Positions 57,296 through 64,000 of a stretch of 64,000 nt of DNA are shown here, one piece after another. The stretch comes from Luidia sarsii (lineage: Eukaryota > Echinodermata > Asteroidea > Paxillosida > Luidiidae), in NCBI GenBank assembly GCA_949987565.1, contig OX465102.1:18054968-18118967 (forward strand). The letters run 5' to 3'. The stretch's first letter is position 1, and each line of letters opens with the position of its first letter. The notes under the pieces are model-generated. The model worked only from the letters and a program-made list of their open reading frames with translations, had not been told where the DNA came from and made no database searches. The translations under genes were made by a program, and so were the position numbers.

Positions 57296-59139
57296 CACTT
57301 AAACTACCGTTTTAACCCGATCGGTTTTTAAAATGTGTGTCCGAATGCTCCAACACTATTTCTGGTTAAACTCGTCGCTAAATTTAAAACTGCTCAAGAG
57401 GAGGGTTAAGCGCTAAAACCGATCTAGTTTAGCCGCCAGAACGCTGTTTGGATACAATCGCCTTTCGACATCCGGTTTTAGGCAGTGATGTTGACTCAAT
57501 GTGTGTGTGGAAGTGACTACGCCGGTAACCAATTGGGAAGAGCAATATACAAATGTGTTGCAAACTGCTTACTGACTACAATCACCCAAATGAAAATCTT
57601 CAAATTAAGTGGGTCTGACATTTCGATCCTCGCAGGACCTTTCTCAAAGGCAGAACAAAAGAGTATCCTAAGACTTAGTTTTCACACTTCATCAGATGCA
57701 AAGAAGGGGACAATCTACATGAAACTGAATGTACAAGATCCTAAAAGGTGGGACTGATCAACAGTAGAAGAATGATCTTCGATCTGAATGGGACATGTCA
57801 AACTCGGTCATTGGTGACACACTTTTGGTCGCTTTCCTCTGATCTACGGCATGGCCCAGGGTACAGTGGGCTAAATAAACTCCAGTCCCCAATCCTTGCA
57901 GCCTTCGTCTCAGTCTTAGAGTGAACAAGTCAGTGGGTATCCGATACCAATTATCGGCCAGACAGCAAAACACTCGCCCTAAGATACAGTACACAATCCT
58001 GCTGGGTTGGAGTGGTACGGGTTTCTTGCCCCAGACCCAAGTCGCCAGAGGTGAGGTCTTCTCCTCAAGGAGGCCATCTCCCTTTTGATATCAAGCACTG
58101 GTAAGCTCGCTGCAACCTCTTCTTATCCTAGTTCCTTTCACCTTGGGAGTGATGCCAAGGAGGTATGAAATGTCAGATTTTAACTTTAAGCCGTATTCAA
58201 TCTCCCCTGGCTAAACAAGAGATGGACATTGAATGATCGCTCCATCCTCGCTACAAGCTCCGTCACATGGGGCAACCTCAACCAGTGACACTCTCAAGGA
58301 CAGCATCAGGAGCTGAAGAAGGTCAACGCATACCGGCATACCCAAATCAAATCATACATGTACCTTGTTTTTGTACCCTGAAGGGTTATAAAGGCTCAAT
58401 TTTCAATTGAGGACAAACATGTCTGTAAATCAGGTAATTAGTTACACTTGTGAAACCAAACAAAGAAAAAAACTGACTGGGAACTTTTGAACAAATTGAA
58501 AAAATTGGCAAAGAAAACTTTGACTTTGTTTGTTTGACTACCGTAGTTACATTTTTTTTAATTTAGTGGGCCTGACGTTTTGATCCTAGCAGGACCTTTC
58601 TCAAAGGCAGAGTTACACTTGTGTTTAATTCTTAAACTCAAAGGCCGAATGATTGTGTAATCCAAATATGTTGCAAGCTGCCTTACCGACCAAAAATACC
58701 AAAATGCAAACATAAAAAAAATCAGAGGGCCTGGCATTTCAATCCTAGCAGGACCTTTCTCAAAGGCAGACTTCTGCCTTTTAAGAACCTCTGAAAAAAA
58801 CAAAGTCTGAGGTTTGGGCTTTGTTGTTGTTGTTGCTGTTGTTATACAGTAAATGACTACATGTAGATATTCACTTGATGGTGTATGTCATAACATCTGC
58901 ATCATGTCTGTTTATCATTTCAATTAATTCATGGAAACTTAAAAATAACAATAATCTAAAGATAAACTATGTTGATTACTGGTAAATATGTACATGTACA
59001 GTACATCATGTAGTACTGGTAATGCTTGTTGTTTATTTACAAGTTTATTATATCTGTAACCATATCTTTATTCTGTACCATGTACATGTACATGTACATG
59101 TATACTGTACATTTGTGCATGTAACTCGGGTTGTAATAC

Positions 59140-59335
59140 AGGTTTACGGTGACACCATGTAAAAGAAGACAAACAGAGTACCGTATACAGTTAGAAACAT
59201 CGAGTTCCTCCGGTTCTTTTCAGAACCACACATACCGGAAGCCGGTACTCACGAAGAGAGAATTTTACATGGTGTCACCTCAAACCCATTACTCCTGCTA
59301 TTCTCAACATAAAAACCTTCAAATCCCGTATGTTT
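59140..59335. mobile_element. histone-hairpin MITE, copy 5
   Basis: Left 'tttacggtgacaccatgtaa', right 'ttacatggtgtcacctcaaa' with outer 'ccattactcctgctattctc' matching copy 1's outer arm. The hairpin is at 59212-59227. Confidence 0.8.
59212..59227 (+). other. histone 3' stem-loop-like hairpin
   Basis: GGTTCT-TTTC-AGAACC followed by ACACA; identical core to 17702 and 20183. Confidence 0.6.
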
Positions 59336-60044
59336 AACCATGGAGCTCCATGGTTTAACCATGCATGGTTTACCATAACTCGAGTATGAATGGTAGTTTT
59401 GGGAACACCACAGAGCAAGGGCATTGCGTGCATGTACAAGTTGATTGGGGCAAACCTTGATCCAGATACCGAAACACGCTTGCTTGTCAATGCTTAATGT
59501 GTGTCAATGTTTGAACAATAAATGCTTACGTGTACATATTGAATACTGTTAGAAGGTTCTATACCGTAGTTACATGTAAGTGCACCTGGGTTACGTATCA
59601 GGATGCTAAGAACGTTTTGGGACAGCACGCCATGATGATGCAAATTACACGGAAGGGCATACAGGGGAAGCCTTAAGCTGTGTCCGCACTAGACTTTTTT
59701 TGGGAAGGTTTTACCGAGACTACATGTACATGTGTACCCCGGTATGTTAAAATGAGATATGGTTAAATATGGTAAAATGCCACCTCATTTACTTCTACCA
59801 CGGTCTCAGTAAAAAAAAAACCTTGTCAAAAGTCCAAGTGCGGACAACTTGGACTTTTACTTACATGTAGAAGTAACTAAGGTGGCAGTATCATGACTCA
59901 AAACAATGCAAAACGAATGCGTGGTGACCTGTGCAGCATAATCTCGCTCCCACGGCTGGATGCAGGGCCGAGTGAAGTGTATGCTTTCCCATGTGCCACT
60001 TATAACGATTCGCTCTGCATGCACAGTCTGCACTGGACTTATCG

Positions 60045-60222
60045 TCTTAGGGAAAAGCGAGTAATAAACTAATTTGTCGATGTTTGAGTGAAGTACAGCA
60101 TCACAGACCGTAAGATTTCAACATGAGGATTCTATTATGACCATCTACAAACTGTGTAAATTAGAAGGAAATCTGTGGACATCGATGCTTTCCGATCTTC
60201 CCAATGTTGTATGGGGGCCTTT
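60045..60222. mobile_element. right-hand part of the 26331-type MITE
   Basis: Shares 'gtaagatttcaacatgaggattctat' (in two blocks) and 'agaaggaaatctgtggacatcgatg' with 26580-26670 and ends 'gggggcctttgag'. Confidence 0.75.
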
Positions 60223-61059
60223 GAGAGGTTTCTGATGCTAAGGGAAGAAAATGGGTAAGGGGCACTGGGGCAGGCGGGTCAATATCATCAGGGTACTTAC
60301 ACACATGTACAGGCTTTGAGTGAATCCTAAATGAATATAGAGGACCTCCTCCAGTCATCGATGCTACATGGATTTCTGACAGGCAACCCATTTAGACTGT
60401 GTTGTCAACTCCCCTCTAGGCACTCTGGCACAATGGGAAGCAAACAGCCACTCTCAGGATTTAACAGCTCCCACCAAACACCTCAACATCCTCAAGAGAT
60501 GAAAGCCACTGGGCCGGAGACGACCCACGTGTAGTCCGCGAGGAGGGGCTTAAGTGTTGGCCAGCCCAGGAAGCCCCCCTGACACCAACTACGCGCTCTA
60601 CTGACCAGCCGCTCCTATTGATTGGTTTCTTGTTTGGAGCATTTAGAGCCACCACTAAGCAGAAAACACCTTACTTAATTCCCATAAACAAGGCAAGGGG
60701 GTTCTATAGCCATTTAAGTCCCCCCTGCCACAAGCAAGGATTAAGGAACCCACTGACCCTCTTCCTCCAAAGTTTCTAGGAAGAACTCAAAACACACTGA
60801 CCATGCACAGACCTTGGCACAGACCATGGAGAAACACCAAGCACCAACTGACAGGGGGATGAAACCACAGCTCAGGCAAATGTGTCTGCGAGTGTGAAGA
60901 ACTTACAATGTACATATATATGGCCCATTTCAGTTTGGTACCGATTTGATTGGTGAACAATGTGAAATTGCCCAGTCAACCTGCTACACTGCCACCACGA
61001 GTAACGTCAATGTACAATGCCATTGATGTATTGTCTTTACAGCGTTCGGTTCAGGTACA

Positions 61060-61390
61060 TGTGCGTATGTACATTGTGCACGCTACAGGTATATGTACAC
61101 TGTACATGTTCATGATGTAGCATTCCTCAAGGCTGATGTTTTTTCAAAATACCACAAGGACATGTGACTCATATGTATTGTGCAGCTTCCAGTTGGTCCT
61201 TCTTCACACCTGAATTCCTCTGTACAATTTCATTAATGCCCCCCAACCCCCATCTGTACACAAGGATATCAGACATGTACCGGTACATTACATGTAGTGT
61301 ACAGTGTACATTGTACATGTACATGTACTGTACTGTACGTACATGTACATTGTACAAGTACAGTGCAAGTACAGTGTACATGTACAGTAC
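61060..61390. repeat. (TACATG)n cluster
   Basis: GTACATGTAC, TGTACAGTAC and TACCGGTAC units over about 330 bp. Confidence 0.85.
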
Positions 61391-61737
61391 ACGCAGATCT
61401 GAATGTTCAGTGCATGCTACAACACTTCCTAAGTACTCTCTCCTCGTGTGATCCTTTTCGTTAAAATCAAATAAAGTGAAAACGAATGTTGCAAACTGCG
61501 GATGTACATGTACCGGTACAGTAGGCTAGCATGTTTGGCAGATACAGTCAGTGCACATCAAGTGTCTACTTGAAGGAGTACATGTACATGTAACTGTACC
61601 ATACTCCCCCTTTTCAGAAGATTTCCTGATTCAATGTGATACAAAAATAAAGTGAGACAGATATGTTGCCAACGGCTTACTGACTGAAAAGACTATTCAT
61701 GTTAGATTTGAAAAAATCTCAAACAAATAGAGAGCAT

Positions 61738-61829
61738 TACCTTTCAATTCTAGCAGGACCTTTCTCAAAGGCAGAAGAAGCTGCCTTTTGAAAAAGGTCC
61801 TGCTAGGATCGAAAAGTCAGGCCCTCTAA
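61738..61829. mobile_element. palindromic GGTCCTGCTAGG-family element
   Basis: 'tttcaattctagcaggacct' and the inverted 'aggtcctgctaggatcgaaa' around a short centre, as in 49469-49553. Confidence 0.8.
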
Positions 61830-63837
61830 AGAGTCTTAATTGTTTGAGAAAGAAATCTGACAAAATTTCTCCCTTCTAACATTATAAGCCCGATACAAAA
61901 AAATCACAATCAAGTACCAGTATTTTTTTTTTTCAAGCAATATCACCGGTGATGATCCGCAGCACACATGCCATGTAATTCACTTCATGCAAAAGTACGG
62001 AGTCCACACCAAGTTAGGAAGAAAAAATCCCGGCTTTTTCCTGGCCAATGCACAATCACTGTGAATTTCCCACCCACACTGTGACGATTTATATCCCTCC
62101 CGAAAAAGAGAAACAAAATTCCCAAAGTTGCATCGGATCAGCTGGGAATACAATCAATCACCGTGGATCACAAAAGCCTTCCGGGCCATAATGGAACAAT
62201 GTGATCCGTTCACACCTACGGCACACTACACAAAAAAACAAAAAAACAACAACAACAAGTAGTTGTTCCCCGATGGTTCAACTTGACAAACAGCTTCATG
62301 TTTGTTTGACTATTCCCATCACTCATCAGAAAAAAAGGGGGAGTAAAGAAAAGAAGAAGGAACCCCCCCCCCAAAAAAAACTTCATCTAATGCATTATTC
62401 ATAAGAATGACTCATGAATTATTCATAGGATGATGACAAGGTAATAATATTCCTGTGGTTGGTGGGGGCCATTGTTCACTTGCCAAGCTACACCCACATA
62501 ATACCGGCGCTGACCTTTAGCCAAAAAAAAGGGGGGCATAAAACCAATTCAAATTTTTTTCTTTCTCAAATACATGTACCGGTACTCCATTCGTGAACAG
62601 CCCAGGTGACCTAAGTCTTGCTCAGATGACCGCAAATGTAAACTACAGTCTGGTCTCCATTGAAACTGTTTGTCCAACCCTTGGGTGTCACCTGTAACCC
62701 AGAGCCAGAAATAACACCTGAAGTGACACATTTCGTAAGACTCTTCAAACATTCTGTGCTTTTCATCGATGAAAGGGTCAGACATTTCTGGATCAATATG
62801 CCCCACCAAAGTTTCATATAAAAAAAAACCACACCAACCCAACAAACAAAAGCAAGGTTGATTGATTTTTCCAACAAGTACACAAGCAGACATTGAAAAT
62901 GGCAAACTTTTTGTTTTGGTACATGTATTCAAAATGTACATGTATATGCATTGGACATGTACATACGTGTACAGGTATATTTGGTGCATGTATTATATAT
63001 ATTCAAAATGGAATAGGAAATGAAATCAATCCACAAATTTCTTTTTATTTCACTTCCAAAACTGAACTTTAATTGTGTTTTAATCCTGGGATTAGAATTA
63101 TTTTTGAGTAACTTTACTGTTACTGTTAGAACTGGGAGGACTTGTCCATGATATCGACAATATTCTTCTTGTTCAAATTAATGATTGATATTAATATATC
63201 CAGTGATTATTCAATACTGTTTTAGATATGTATGTCTTTCTATGCAAGTTTGTTTTTAATAAAAAAGTACAGGACATATGGTAACAGGTTTGCACACATG
63301 TATACATACCGGTACTATACATGTACATCCTTTGTGAATCTAAATTATTGGATGTACATACATGTACATGTGGGTTCATGTACATGTAATACATGTATTT
63401 CACTTTAGATTTCTAATACAGTGTGTTATGTGGAAACGTGATAACATTCACTGCACATGACATTGATAAATACGGGTGTAGACTAAGTACCAAATATACA
63501 ACAAATGTTTCTACAATTGTTTGACACAACAACAGCTGATTGAATTAACTGGGTACCCTATCACTGATACCATTCATGAATGTTCCTATATTCAAGATTG
63601 CACTTCAGTAAATTAGAGAATGTTTCATTTCTGCCCCCAAGAAACAAATAATAATTAATGAATAAAATACGGAAATTCATTGGAAACAATTCATCAGAAA
63701 AATGATCATCAAAATGTTGTCACCAAGTGGCACCAATTTTGGTCTGCTATTTACAGTACACCACCTGCAATTATGGTCCGTTTTGAAATGTTGCTGGCCT
63801 AAATATTTTACTGTATTGTGTATTAATGTATTGTGTG

Positions 63838-63910
63838 GACTGTACATGTACATGTACATGTACCGGTACATGTGCAGTGTACATGTACATGTGCAGTGTA
63901 CATAGACACT
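63838..63910. repeat. (TACATG)n cluster
   Basis: Runs of GTACATGTAC with one TACCGGTAC. A short (ATC)n run follows at 63935-63954. Confidence 0.85.
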
Positions 63911-64000
63911 GTATGTACTCATTGTACTGTATGTCATCATCATCATCATCATCATTTCCTCGACTAGATACTTATGTACATGTGCATGTACTGTATATTA

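Larger units (their letters stand above)
53064..64000. other. ACO1 intron and/or upstream DNA
   Basis: 10.9 kb without a recognisable exon. If ACO1 is intact, this is a long intron. Contents: histone-hairpin MITE fragment (53630-53720), POU-octamer duplication (54040-54625), palindromic-family copies (54767-54848, 57605-57650, 58565-58620, 58730-58770, 61738-61829), a CpG-rich segment with a CCAAT box (56080-56310), a 77-bp palindrome (57219-57295), a histone-hairpin MITE (59140-59335), a MITE fragment (60045-60222) and TACATG clusters (61060-61390, 63290-63395, 63838-63910). Confidence 0.6.

Overview
The window is animal nuclear DNA. It has split genes with GT-AG introns, GC-rich exons set in AT-rich and very repeat-rich introns, TA-duplicating MITEs, tRNA-derived SINEs, minisatellites and a 200-base run of N (37324-37523, an assembly gap). 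A secreted tectonin (fish-egg-lectin type) gene, a cytosolic aconitase/IRP1 gene and abundant (TACATG)n runs suggest a marine invertebrate deuterostome such as an echinoderm or lancelet. That placement is an inference and I could not test it.

Layout. (1) 12274-36421, minus strand: four phase-compatible exons of a very long, disordered, Ser/Pro-rich scaffold protein with polyproline stretches, about 1,614 codons in the window. My best guess is a Shroom-type actin scaffold, but no diagnostic folded domain lies in the window and both ends of the gene are missing. Its introns hold most of the repeats. (2) 37524-41135: a foldback-like element with roughly 200-bp inverted arms around a 27-bp minisatellite that has higher-order 636- and 405-bp blocks. 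(3) 41232-43422, plus strand: a two-exon gene for a secreted 298-residue tectonin-repeat lectin with a clear TATA box. Its single intron is filled with an 84-bp tandem repeat. (4) 44024-44147: five perfect TGACGTCA (CRE) palindromes on a 28-bp repeat. (5) About 46137-48850: a 19-bp minisatellite of about 143 units. (6) 49039-53063, minus strand: the last six coding exons (367 codons plus stop) of cytosolic aconitase/iron-regulatory protein 1. The N-terminal exons must lie beyond 64000. (7) 53064-64000: intron or flanking DNA rich in repeats.

The three genes are not an operon and show no obvious functional link. The lectin (+) and ACO1 (-) converge on the 19-bp satellite. The scaffold gene (-) and the lectin (+) diverge, with the foldback element between them. 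I found no defence-type or otherwise wholly new gene system. The most unusual content is in the repeats. One MITE family carries a hairpin matching the histone-mRNA 3' stem-loop, in two copies next to a hammerhead-like CTGATGA/GAAAC core. A second palindromic family has a similar stem plus GAAAC layout. There is also a 77-bp perfect palindrome, a POU-octamer tandem duplication, and a nested MITE insertion whose unoccupied paralogous site is visible in the same window.
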